A stretch of DNA of 64,000 bases from Branchiostoma floridae (lineage: Eukaryota > Chordata > Leptocardii > Amphioxiformes > Branchiostomatidae), in the NCBI RefSeq assembly GCF_000003815.2, contig NC_049981.1, forward strand, positions 13,988,217 through 14,052,216, in the 5' to 3' direction. The translations under genes were made by a program, and so were the position numbers. Below the pieces are notes generated by a model. That model ran no database searches and was not told the DNA's origin. It saw only the letters and a program-made list of their open reading frames with translations. Below are positions 10,041 to 19,480 of the stretch, in pieces. Every line of letters starts with the position of its first letter. The first letter of the stretch is position 1.

Positions 10041-10470
10041 CCTCAATGAAGTTGTTCTTCCACTACTCCGAAAGCACGCTCGCATCGACAAAATTTCTCT
10101 CTCATCCAAAAAAAGAAACGCTCACTCCTACAGCCGGGTTGGTAGCTGGCCTCCCAAAGTGAGAGAACTTTTTGTTCTGTGGGTGAGAGAGAATTTCAGC
10201 GTTGTGTGTCGGAATATTATGATTTTTGAGACAATGTTTATAATATAACAGAATGTCATTGTTAAAAGGTTTATCATTGCAAGCTGAAGAAAATGACTTT
10301 TTCATTGCCCGTTTTAAGTGAAGAAAACCTGAGAAAGTTGTTCTTCCACTACTCCGAAATGCGCTCTCGCATCGATCAAATTTCTCTGTCACCCAAACCA
10401 AAAAAAAATCCCTCACTCCTACAGCCGGGTTGGCAGGGAAAGTCTCCCGAAGTGAGAGAACTTTTTGTTC
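10041..10470 (+). repeat. Tandem duplication holding small MITE copies 2 and 3
   Basis: GTTGTTCTTCCACTACTCCG occurs at about 10050 and 10339, followed each time by the small foldback MITE (CTCACTCCTACAGCCGGGTT). The period is about 289 bp. Copy 2 is full (to about 10213, ending GTTGTGTGTCGG); copy 3 is cut at ACTTTTTGTTC (10470), where LINE coding sequence begins. The open frame 10293-10470 is repeat DNA fused by chance to the LINE frame. Confidence 0.7.
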
Positions 10471-11395
10471 ATAGAAACGCCAGCAACTTGGCATATAAAG
10501 CTGAACTCGGAAGATTTCCATTAGATGTTGACGTTTCAGTTAGGGTAGTTAAATATTGGTTGCGGCTAAGACAACTTGAGACATGTACACATCCTTTACA
10601 AGTAGACGTTCTATTGTCCCAACAAAATGATATGATGAATAGTAACAAGAAAAACTGGTTGTATCACGTTAAAGAAATTCTAGATAGTACCGGTAATTCA
10701 TTCATCTGGCACAGTAACAATGTAAATGTTGATAGCAAGCATGTTTGTGTATCGCTAAGGAAAAGGCTAACAGACATGTATATTCAGAGATCTCTTCACC
10801 AATTATCTGTTAACGCTGGTAAGTTAAGACTGTATAAGAAACTTAAATCTGAGTACAGTATGGAGAGTTACCTATACCACTCAGATTTTGAGCTAAGATC
10901 CGCTTTATGTAAAATGAGGATAAGTGCTCATTCATTAGAAATAGAGAGAGGCAGGTACAAAAAACTGTCCGTTGACGAGAGAACATGTAAATACTGTTCA
11001 GAGAAAGCAGTGGAAGATGAAATGCATTTCATTTGTCAATGTTCACATTACAGTTCCGAAAGAAACAAACTTTTCCTTAAAATCTACAAAAATTTCCCAA
11101 GCTTTTATAATCTTACCGACCAACAAAAATCCATCTTCTTGCTTAAGTCGTCCAACCCCTTTATATATGAAAATGTTGGACAATTCATCTTCCACTGCAT
11201 ACGGAAAAGAGGTCAAACCCATTAAATAGCTTAAGTAGAAATTGATTTAGTTTAGACGTTATTCCCTTTTGATTTATCTATGATTATCATTTCCCTTCTT
11301 TGTTAAGTATGTCTATGTTTATGTATACCACTACTACTTTACTCTGTATGCAATTAGCCCTCGGGCATGAATTTGCAATAAAGAATATTTATTTA
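10471..11395 (+). mobile_element. LINE 3' end, 5'-truncated, frame intact
   Basis: From 10471 the DNA encodes the C-terminal part of the same LINE family as 5152-7912. It begins HRNASNLAYKAELGRF and runs through VVKYWLRLRQLETCTHPLQV, YHVKEIL, KMRISAHSLEIERGRY and a Cys/His motif (CKYCSEKAVEDEMHFICQC), then FIFHCIRKRGQTH and a stop at 11223-11225. Unlike the other copies this frame is uninterrupted, so it is the best guide to the family's C-terminus. The 3' UTR ends CAATTAGCCCTCGGGCATGA then TTGCAATAAAG. There is no reverse-transcriptase domain, so the copy is not autonomous. Confidence 0.88.
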
Positions 11396-11690
11396 TATTC
11401 TTTTCTCTGCATAAACAGTTCTGTGAGCATAAACATAAGCGCTGAGTGAGAATAAGAGGCGTAAACACCAAAATCGATGTTGTGTCAGGAATGTTATAGC
11501 CTCTATATTGAAGAATAAAGTACATGTTGAACCGAGAAACCGTCTGTATATGCTTGCATTCATAACATTTCTGAACCTTTTAAAAATCTGTCACTGTCTG
11601 TTGACCAATGTTAATAAAGGTTAATAAACATCACATCTTCTGCCACAACTGTCTCTAGCCTTTTGTTATCGCTTGACCATTTTTTATATA
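11396..11690. other. Unassigned non-coding DNA
   Basis: No gene recognised. It separates the LINE 3' end from the next small LINE insertion. Confidence 0.4.
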
Positions 11691-11872
11691 AATAGCTATG
11701 ACAAGGTTATGTCTGAAGATTACAAGTCAAGTCAAATTTATTGCAAAACGATTGCATCAGGTACAAAGTATGGCAAGTAACATTATTAACAACTACAAAC
11801 TATCTACAACAGTATACAACCAATAATCTACATGAATAGCTATGACATTCAAGGTTATGTCTGAAGATTACA
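11691..11872 (-). mobile_element. Severely truncated LINE tail flanked by 34-38 bp target duplication
   Basis: The direct repeat AATAGCTATGAC(ATTC)AAGGTTATGTCTGAAG... is at 11691-11724 and 11835-11872, differing by a 4-bp indel. Between them lie about 110 bp whose minus strand ends TTTTGCAATAAATTTGACTT, a retrotransposon-style 3' end. The insert shares GTATGGCAAGT and ATTAACAACTACAAA with the LINE tail at 4686-4760. A very short 3' piece of LINE between long target-site duplications is the expected product of abortive target-primed reverse transcription. Confidence 0.75.
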
Positions 11873-12361
11873 TTTGATACATAGGTGTGGTGCCTGATAG
11901 CGGTACGTTATTGTGTATTTTAAACTAATGCATGTTGTATATTGAATATATCGAAAGTTAGGTCGATGGCCTTTATACTTATACTTTTGTAACACGCTAA
12001 GGTTAAAAAAATTGTGATATCACGGTTTCTTGAGACATCGTTCTAGTGTGTCACCACGATATTTCTACTTACGGTAATAGACTAGTAAATTCAATTTAAC
12101 AGTAAACTTGAGTAAAATTCAGGTGTCTTCAGCCTAGCACAAGGAGAATTGATCATGAAAATTTATTTTGATAAGCTCATCATAAAATATTTTGGTGATT
12201 GTTGCATTATTCTCGTGTCTGCCACATGAGAATATGCCTAACTAGTCTACCATTTGTGTGTTACCGCGGCCAATACACATCCCTGTTTACAAGGTGTTGT
12301 GAAAGGTGTTAATTGATTTCATAACCAGGTGTGAATTGTGCCCCGCAGCTCCGATCGTGAT
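11873..12361. other. Unassigned non-coding DNA
   Basis: AT-rich sequence with no recognised exon, RNA or repeat. Confidence 0.4.
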
Positions 12362-12572
12362 TTAACGCTCGGTCATGGTGTAAGGCTCGATCATGGATAA
12401 CGCACGGTCGTGATGTAAGGCCCGGTCGTGATGTAAGGCCCGGTCGTGGTGTAAGACTCAGTCGTGCGTTAACGATCGGTCGCAGTGACAGGCGCGATCG
12501 TCTTCTAACGATCGGTCGTGTGTTAACGCTCGGTCGCAGTGAAAGGTCCGGTCGTGTTTAAACGATCGTTCT
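12362..12572 (+). repeat. 19-bp minisatellite (CGGTCGTGATGTAAGGCC-type)
   Basis: About eleven head-to-tail units of 18-19 bp built on CGGTCGTGNTGTAAGGCC, with variants (CGATCGTCTTCTAACGAT, CGGTCGCAGTGAAAGGTC). It is GC- and CpG-rich, in contrast to AT-rich flanks. No frame or RNA structure is implied. Confidence 0.85.
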
Positions 12573-13708
12573 TGTGAGTGCCGCGGAGGTAAAGACGCGA
12601 GGGTTAAAAACACAGCGATCTAAGTGCGGTAAAGCACCGACGTTGTCGGGACGGTAATTTTCCGCCGATAACTTGGCTGGATATCGAACACGGAAAAAAA
12701 TTCTTAGGCCGTAAACTTGACTTTAGCCGTAAAACGTTAACCTAACCTTCCATGGATACCATATACATGATACCGTGGTGAAAGGTGTGTTTTTGCTCTC
12801 ACGTTTGGCAATGACAAGACTATTAGCTGGCTTTACAAGGGCATCAGTAGGCCCTGACGAAAGAGTTCTGAATGTTGATTTATGCACAGTACACTGCCGA
12901 TGACGTACATACGGCATGAGGTTAAAGAGTGGGGCGAGTATGGCAAAATTCTTCATCGCAATAGCATAGACAGCTGGACTTGCATCCTGCGTGTGTTTTT
13001 GTCACCGTTGAAATAAAACCAAACTTCCTAGCCTTGAAAGGTGAAGGTAAAATCACGTAGCAAGCACGAAAAGGATCCACGGTTTTCGGATATACCTGGA
13101 AAATGATAACACGGCAAATTGTCACAATTTTCATATCTTTGTCCTGATGTTGTGAATGGTGATCCTAATCCGACCTCACATTGCCCCCCTCCCCCTTCGT
13201 TGAGCTGGTCAACGGTGTTTACAGGTCACAGCAAGTCATGAATAGATCATCTGAAGGACAAACATGTCTGCTGGGCTTTAAAAACACAAGAAGGGCATCC
13301 TGGCGTAACTCTTACAGCAGCTTTAGCCTAAATGGCTGGGTTGTGATGACATATACACGGGTTTTGTTTTCTATAGGCAAGAGATTTAAACCCACATATA
13401 CATGTTGTAAGATAGGGGCTGGAAAATTGGAGCAAAAAGACGAAAAGGGAAGGGCGAAATGCATTCATGAAGACTCAAGATCTACATTATGTGAAAGATG
13501 ACATGGATCGTTCTCTGGTTGGCCAAGACCCGTCAGTGTTTCTAAAAATGTTACGGGCCGGCAACAAAATTGTGGCCGTTAAAAAAGTCGTTAAACACTA
13601 GTCACATTACACTCCAAGGAGTTCATAGCAATATTGCATAAGGTTAAGAGTAACATGATCTTAGTTTTGGATTTTTGTAAACTGACCTAATTTCTGAACG
13701 ATTTACAG
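12573..13708. other. Non-coding or unresolved DNA upstream of the unassigned gene
   Basis: The upstream exon(s) of the gene at 13709 should lie here or further left, but I could not place one with correct phase and a good donor. A 44-codon frame at 13467-13601 has coding-like composition (SLVGQDPSVFLKMLRAGNKI) but no clean splice connection. Confidence 0.4.
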
Positions 13709-13844
13709 ACCAATCCGTAGACATAGACGATGTTTTCAGTCGGCTTCAGGGATTGGTGCACCGGACCGAGGCTGTGGTTGACAGGCTGTCCAACCTGGAA
13801 ACAGATATGGTTACCAAGGCAACGGAAATGGTGACCGTAGTAAG
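13709..13844 (+). CDS. Unassigned gene, internal exon A (coiled-coil)
   Basis: The first recognisable exon of a plus-strand gene. The acceptor is TTTCTGAACGATTTACAG and the donor GTAAG/GTGAAG. It starts with 2 bases completing a codon and ends with 2 bases of the next, and the frame is open throughout (44 full codons). The peptide (SVDIDDVFSRLQGLVHRTEA... VVDRLSNLETDMVTKATEMV) shows heptad-like spacing of V, L and M and looks like a coiled coil. No family is recognised. Five consecutive exons (this one, 13982-14112, 14436-14567, 14933-15081, 16015-16099) join without a single phase conflict or stop, and that is the main evidence for the gene. The protein shows no signal peptide or membrane segment in the visible part, so a cytoplasmic or nuclear role is a guess. 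Confidence 0.7.
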
Positions 13845-13981
13845 GTGAAGCCAATTGGCTGATTGAGAACTGTTGGCATCTTTGAATTCTAATGTATTTC
13901 TCTAGCTATAGTTACGCATATATATAAACATATAATACACAACTCTGAGCGGCGTGTTGCAATATTGTCGATTCATTTCAG

Positions 13982-14112
13982 GAGACGACATTACAGTGAT
14001 GACGACATCCCCGACTTGTTCCGATCTTTAACGAAAGTTAACGATGATAGGGATGGTGGAAGCAGGAGAAACTCCTTACTTCGCACGTATTCTTTAAACG
14101 ACGAGGACCTAG
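13982..14112 (+). CDS. Unassigned gene, internal exon B
   Basis: Acceptor TCGATTCATTTCAG, donor CTAG/GTAGGC. It begins with 1 base that completes the AG left by exon A (Arg) and ends one base into a codon. It encodes an acidic and basic low-hydrophobicity stretch (HYSDDDIPDLFRSLTKVNDD, then SRRNSLLRTYSLNDEDL). RRNSL fits the basophilic kinase pattern R-R-x-S, so regulation by phosphorylation is possible but is inference only. Confidence 0.72.
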
Positions 14113-14435
14113 GTAGGCTTGGACACGCGCATTAGTATACTGCCTTATCAGTAAAGCATAAACGGCTACTAGTGTAGGTGATTTTCAATTAATAGATGGT
14201 GAAGTAAGACATGTTATTCAACACAAAATGAAAGGTATACCGATTCTTCCGTCGTCTCTACGGCCATTTTTTATTTAATTTTGACCCACTTATATAAACA
14301 GCTGGCCTTACAGACACGTGACTTGCGTAGTGGGTCAAAGGTTAACGTAGGTTTGTACCGCTCAGCATATCAGAGTCAGTTTAGGATAAGACTTCTTAAT
14401 TGATCCAAGTCTACATTCTGCTGTTCCTTCTTCAG

Positions 14436-14567
14436 TTTCAGTAGACTCGATCAAGCTGGAGTATAAGAAGAACAGCTTGGCACCTGATCCAAACGTTGGG
14501 GCTAACCGGACGCAGATTCAGACAGACTCGGAGAAAAAGTTGTTCTCTCCGGAAAACCCATGTGTTG
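14436..14567 (+). CDS. Unassigned gene, internal exon C
   Basis: Acceptor TGCTGTTCCTTCTTCAG (strong pyrimidine tract), donor GTGTTG/GTAAGG. Phase 1 at both ends, matching exons B and D. It encodes a Lys/Ser/Pro/Asp-rich segment (SIKLEYKKNSLAPDPNVG ... KKLFSPENPC) that looks like a flexible linker. A second AG six bases downstream (TTTCAG) would give an in-frame 6-bp shorter exon, so the exact start is uncertain by two codons. Confidence 0.7.
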
Positions 14568-14932
14568 GTAAGGCACTGACACCTCACCTTTGATTGTTGT
14601 CTGTACTTACATCATATTGCAATAGGCTATGCAGGGAGTCGATGGCTGGAACTTGAGTATTTCTATTGTTGAGATCGACAAGGCGAAATAACATACACAC
14701 TGCAGCTTTGGTCAGTCCTCTGACCCTTTTCGAGCTGAAATGATCCGAATCTTAAGTCACGTGACCTGAACAAAAGTATGACGTCAGTAACGGGTCAAGG
14801 GTGCCCAGTAGTTAGTAGAAGGTTGTCCATAGTTGACTCGGCTAGGATTGCTGCACTGCTTTGATCATGATGTCACTCATCAAGACCTGCTGGCGAGTAC
14901 AAAAGTGTTGTCTCCTTTCTTGCTTTGCACAG

Positions 14933-15081
14933 ATGACAGGACGAAGGTTCCGCCAACGACGCCCTACCGAGATAAAGCGGAACTGCAGCTGCAGTCCCGC
15001 CTGGACAGGAGAAACAACCGACTGTGGTTCCAAAATAGGATGGGTGACGTCATACTCATGGAAGAGCACGACATGCAGGAG
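14933..15081 (+). CDS. Unassigned gene, internal exon D
   Basis: Acceptor CTCCTTTCTTGCTTTGCACAG, donor CAGGAG/GTATTT. It enters in phase 1 and exits in phase 0. It encodes TPYRDKAELQLQSRLDRRNN, then WFQNRMGDVILMEEHDMQE, a charged probably helical segment. Reading past the donor meets a stop within seven codons (15100-15102), so splicing to exon E is preferred. The preceding intron holds a perfect CRE-like octamer (TGACGTCA, 14779-14786) and a CACGTG E-box (14759-14764); both may be coincidental. Confidence 0.72.
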
Positions 15082-16014
15082 GTATTTGAAACGAAGCTTT
15101 AGGCGTCATAGAACCATGTGCACATGTCATAGACGACGTTAGAAAGAGATACCATAAAAATGGAATCATGGCGTAGAAACGCCACAGATCATGACGTACA
15201 AAAATTTCCCACAAGTGGTACAGTTTATATTCTTCTTCAAGGATTAGGAAACAAAATAGTATCGTGTACATTGTCATTCAGTAGCGCAATGCAATGTGTA
15301 AATAATATAAGTCGTTTCAAAGAGATGCAAAATGCATAATAATACACTAACCTTTGTAATTAAGTTTTGAACGCCAAATTAACAAGAAGGATGCAATACA
15401 AAATGTTTAGATACAGGGTGTGGGTATGCGTAGACAAACATTCATGAGCTTTGTATTCGGACAGTTATATAAAATTATGACAATGCTCTGAAACACATTG
15501 GTTGTTGGTGTCATTGTTCTAGTCTATTTGACTTGATTTAGGTTATTAAGAAAATGGATAGATCAAGTCAATATGTACTAGACTAGATGATTCATGAAGA
15601 TTTAGGTAAGCATTAAAAATTGTGCATTTAACGTTATCATTACTCGTGACATTTTATATTCAACCGACACACCCCATCCGATTGGTGAGGAAACTTCAGC
15701 AACCGTCGAATTTTGATTTATTCCAGACTAATTAGATTTACAAGAGAACGTTGTGATATACGTTGACCTGAACATGTTTGCAAACCGTGCGTAACCGCCA
15801 AAATGTCCAGGAATGCCCTGTGGTATCGCCAACCAACCGGCCCGACATGTGGCAAACATACGAGACTGCACACTTACACTGTCCCGACTTGCGGCACAAG
15901 GTCGGAAAGTCGTAAATTCGAACCGTCTCCACAAATGTCCTGGCACGTGCGGTCAGTGAACCCTAGAGGACATATTTGCTCAACTTATTGTTTTGTTTTT
16001 CTTTAATGGTACAG
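15082..16014 (+). other. Intron of the unassigned gene
   Basis: A 933-bp intron between exons D and E, starting GTATTT and ending in a long pyrimidine tract (TTTTGTTTTTCTTTAATGGTACAG). I see no nested gene or repeat. Confidence 0.6.
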
Positions 16015-16099
16015 GAACTTGGATTTATGGATGATCTTCACTATGTCATTAACTTGAGCCTGTTTCAGGAGAGAGAGAATATCGCCTTTCTGAACGAAG
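16015..16099 (+). CDS. Unassigned gene, internal exon E
   Basis: Acceptor TTTTTCTTTAATGGTACAG, donor GAACGAAG/GTTTGT. It starts in phase 0 and ends one base into a codon. The peptide ELGFMDDLHYVINLSLFQER then ENIAFLNE is amphipathic and probably helical, continuing the charged helix of exon D. The family is not recognised. Confidence 0.7.
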
Positions 16100-19000
16100 G
16101 TTTGTTATTCTAACCACAGCAATTGATGTCTGGTGTTTATTAAGAAAGAGTGGTTATTTAGTATGATTTTGCCATCAATGGACAAAAACGTATACTGTTT
16201 GGCAGGATCATCCTTTACATGATGATCCTGTCAATAATGGAAAAAACATTTACTGTTTGGTAGGATGATACTGTCAATAGTGCGAAACATTCTCTATTCT
16301 TAAAATAGTCATACACCACCTATTCTGTAAGGAAAACATCCCTCCCACACAATCAAATCAGGCTCTGATGTTGACTCAAACTTTTCCTTTATCTGATTTT
16401 CAATTTCGTCTGGTTCATGCCTCCCCATGGCTACCTCAGAGTGTATTGCAATAAACTTGCGAGAGGAAACATCAGAAGCCCTGCATGACAATTGTTTGTT
16501 ATTGCTGGCTCCTATCCTCCAAATTGGGGCTGAAGAAAATCTCTCTCCATGTAGGAGACTCTCAATGTAAATACTAAAGCAAGAACTTTCCGTACACGAT
16601 CTTTGATGATTAAACAGATGAAAGACGGGATAAAAGTTTGCTTTAATTTCCTTGTAACGGAAACCCAAGGTTCCCCCCACAAGGTTGGAGAGAAACTTTG
16701 ATGTGAATCTTAAAGGTCAGACCGGTAGCTTAGACAACTGTCAAAGCGATACGGTCCGTCGAGATCAAGAGCCTGGGTGCTGACAAGATGTTGTGATTTC
16801 TTGTACTCATACAAAGTATATCAGACATTGGCGAAACCCACACAGGCGTTTGATATTACAGGTAACATTTGTCATTGATAAATTTACAGCATGACAATTC
16901 TTCCAATTTGTTAAGTCAAAAGTATTTGAAGGAATTAATCTTAAAACCAGAAACGGACGGCTGTGACAACATTTTCACAGTTGAAACTTATCCGTGGCGT
17001 TACACCATGAAATACTTTTATATAAGTTCGTCAACCTTCACACAGACATCTCTCTACCACCGCAAAACGTCTACTGTCGTAAAACACATGAAACAGCACG
17101 ACAGTCAAATTTCCGCATAGCAACAGCAACTGTCACGTTCAACGCTGTAGACGGTGCAGAGGTGGTGAAATTTAAACGCGTAGGAGCCACCAAATGATCG
17201 TTTTCACATGGGTCCGGTCCTGTCTGGGTCTGCGATGTCGTACCGTCAGCCTCAGTCTACATAAACAAGTCTTCTGGGAGCACTATTCCACGGGTGTTTG
17301 ATGGCGTTTGAGCCAAGTTTGGGTTAATTGGGCCCTGATGTCGCGCATTACACACAACGGTCAAGGTCGGAGACGTTAAGGTCAATCTAATTTTTGTGGC
17401 AGAACCCGAAGTCCTGCGAAAGCTGCATGGCCAAAGGAAGTGAAACGGCCAAAGGAAGTGAAACGAGACTGCGCCCCTGAATGCCTATATTGCATAGCTA
17501 GATTTACTGTAGTGGGTATGGCAGAGTGACGTTCTTGAGTCAAAGTCTCGATTCATTTCCTCTGGCCGGTAGGATTGTTTGGTCGGAAGAAGTGACCCGT
17601 TTGCTGCCCTTTCCTTGACTAAATGAAAGCGGCATGTTGTCCGTTACCCACACGTCCCTGTCGATGATAAGGGCAGAGAGGATCGCTGAATCAACTAGGG
17701 GTCATTGAACTGTGGGTCTGAGGGGACAGATGTCTTAGGAACGGCCATCCCGATTCTAAATTTGATAAGAGGTGTACAGCGACATTTGTGCTACTATTCT
17801 TGTATCAGGGACATCCGACACTTTCTTCAGACTTTTTAACTCCGGAGGTCAGTGACCTTTGACAGGAGTATTGTTGTTGTCTGTGTTTGTGTGTTAACGT
17901 TAACAACCTTGTCTCCCGACAAATTCATTTAGATGGATTTGTTTGAAGTTTGGCACGTTGGTACCGAGTTCAGCGCTGTCTGGGGTTCTGGGCCACTTTT
18001 GCCCTGTCTACGGTTACGAGACGGTTACAATATCAAGATGGGAACTTGACACCCGTAGAATGATGTCATTTGTGTAGCGAATCTGATTCCCGCTGTCCAT
18101 TGGTGTCCAGAGTTGTGTAGTTCCCGTCTAGCATGTTTAGATTACTTCGAATTCACGGCAAAAGAGAGAAAGCCACTTGCGTGAGATCAGGTCTCGCCAC
18201 GAGATCGGACCAGATTCCAGAGGAAAGAGAACCTCGTTCTAAAGATGCAAATGACGCACTGGATTCTTGATGGATGTTAAGCATCCAGTTTTTTTTATAC
18301 GCAGATACTCAAGCAACTGGATGTAAATGTTAACGGTTAGACGTTTCAGACAACATCCACTGTCTTTCGTCAGTAACTGTCATACTGAATCTGCAGTTCA
18401 CCAGGTATGAGACGTATCATATTGATTTAGTTACGATGCAAACACTATCCCGATCTCAAACTGCTGTCGTTTCAACATTTATAACATTTATCATAGTTAA
18501 CAGCCTATTTTTTCTCACACAAGGCCGTGCTCTAAATCTTCGGTCAGTAGACTTTGACTTTGTGACTTTTAACGTTTGCGTTCCAAACTTGAAGCAGCTG
18601 CAAAAACCTGCTGGTTCAGTCCGATTTTATCAGTGAACGCCTCGCCAGGAAAACGGTTCCATGACTCTGCCGTTTCCTGCTGCCGCAATCAAGATTCCTA
18701 ATCTTCAGCCTAATCTTAGACATTTGTGCTCAGATTGTGATTCTATAAATAAAATTTTAATGAGTAAAATCTGGGTCGTTTCTTTTTTTTTCAATACGGT
18801 AAAGTTGTTGGTACTGAGGCAGTACATACGTACATTGATGGTGCACTATTGCCGTCCATGTGGTCCATTGTGGTAATCAAAACTGAAGTGAGGAGCTTGT
18901 TTCTTGCAAGCTGTTGCGTGTCAGAAGAGAAGTTGTCTAAATAGATTATGCTTCTTGTTTGCAATTCACTCATCTCACTAGTACAACACAAATCTTACAT

Positions 19001-19457
19001 GTATATAAATCTATTAGACTTGTGACATCAACAGTTGGTCAAAGGTAGTAATTCTAACCAATTGTTTATAACACAGGCGATTATCGTTTTTTTCTTCTTA
19101 TATTTGGACTGATAGTTGTTGATTGCTTATGAACGATGAAATTTAAACAACTGCTAGAACTGACATTGCATCACCCTGGGTTGTTAAGCGCATGCAAAAC
19201 AAACGGTTTCATTTTACCTATTCTGCATACATGATCGGATTTCTCCCAGCAGAGGTTCACCTAATTCCAAATTTGCACCAGATTGCAATTAACCATCTCA
19301 TCTTACCGTAAAAAAGACGTCTTAAGCCCAGTCTGACCCCAGGAAGTTCGCGCCTTCTTCATTTGACGATGATGCATAGTTGGCTTATACTTTTTGAATG
19401 GTGAAATGAACCCATTACTTAATCATAATAATGTCGAATGTCCTGTGCTCTTTCCAG
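16100..19457 (+). other. Probable long intron, no gene recognised
   Basis: If the terminal exon at 19458 is right, this is one 3.4-kb intron. It holds a local duplication at about 16188-16290 (TACTGTTTGGCAGGAT and TACTGTTTGGTAGGAT, period about 65 bp). A 123-codon minus-strand frame (16309-16680) has tolerable coding composition but neither splice signals nor family match. No RNA gene seen. Confidence 0.4.
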
Positions 19458-19480
19458 AGATCCAGCAACTTTACATGTAA
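19458..19480 (+). CDS. Possible terminal exon of the unassigned gene
   Basis: An excellent acceptor (TCCTGTGCTCTTTCCAG) is followed by bases that complete the codon left by exon E and continue Ile-Gln-Gln-Leu-Tyr-Met then stop TAA at 19478-19480. This extends the charged helix naturally (FLNE + EIQQLYM). I found no AATAAA close downstream, and other exons could lie between, so this is a candidate only. Confidence 0.35.

Noticed and set aside
10293-11225. A 310-codon frame as an intact gene
   Set aside because: Its first 60 codons are MITE repeat DNA also found at 7912-8046 and 10077-10213; the rest is the C-terminus of a truncated LINE.
14842-15142. Three overlapping frames over exon D as separate genes
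   Set aside because: Only the frame consistent with the neighbouring exon phases and with clean splice sites is kept.
16309-16680. 123-codon minus-strand frame inside the unassigned gene's putative intron
   Set aside because: No recognised domain, no polyadenylation signal and no splice link; kept only as a remark.
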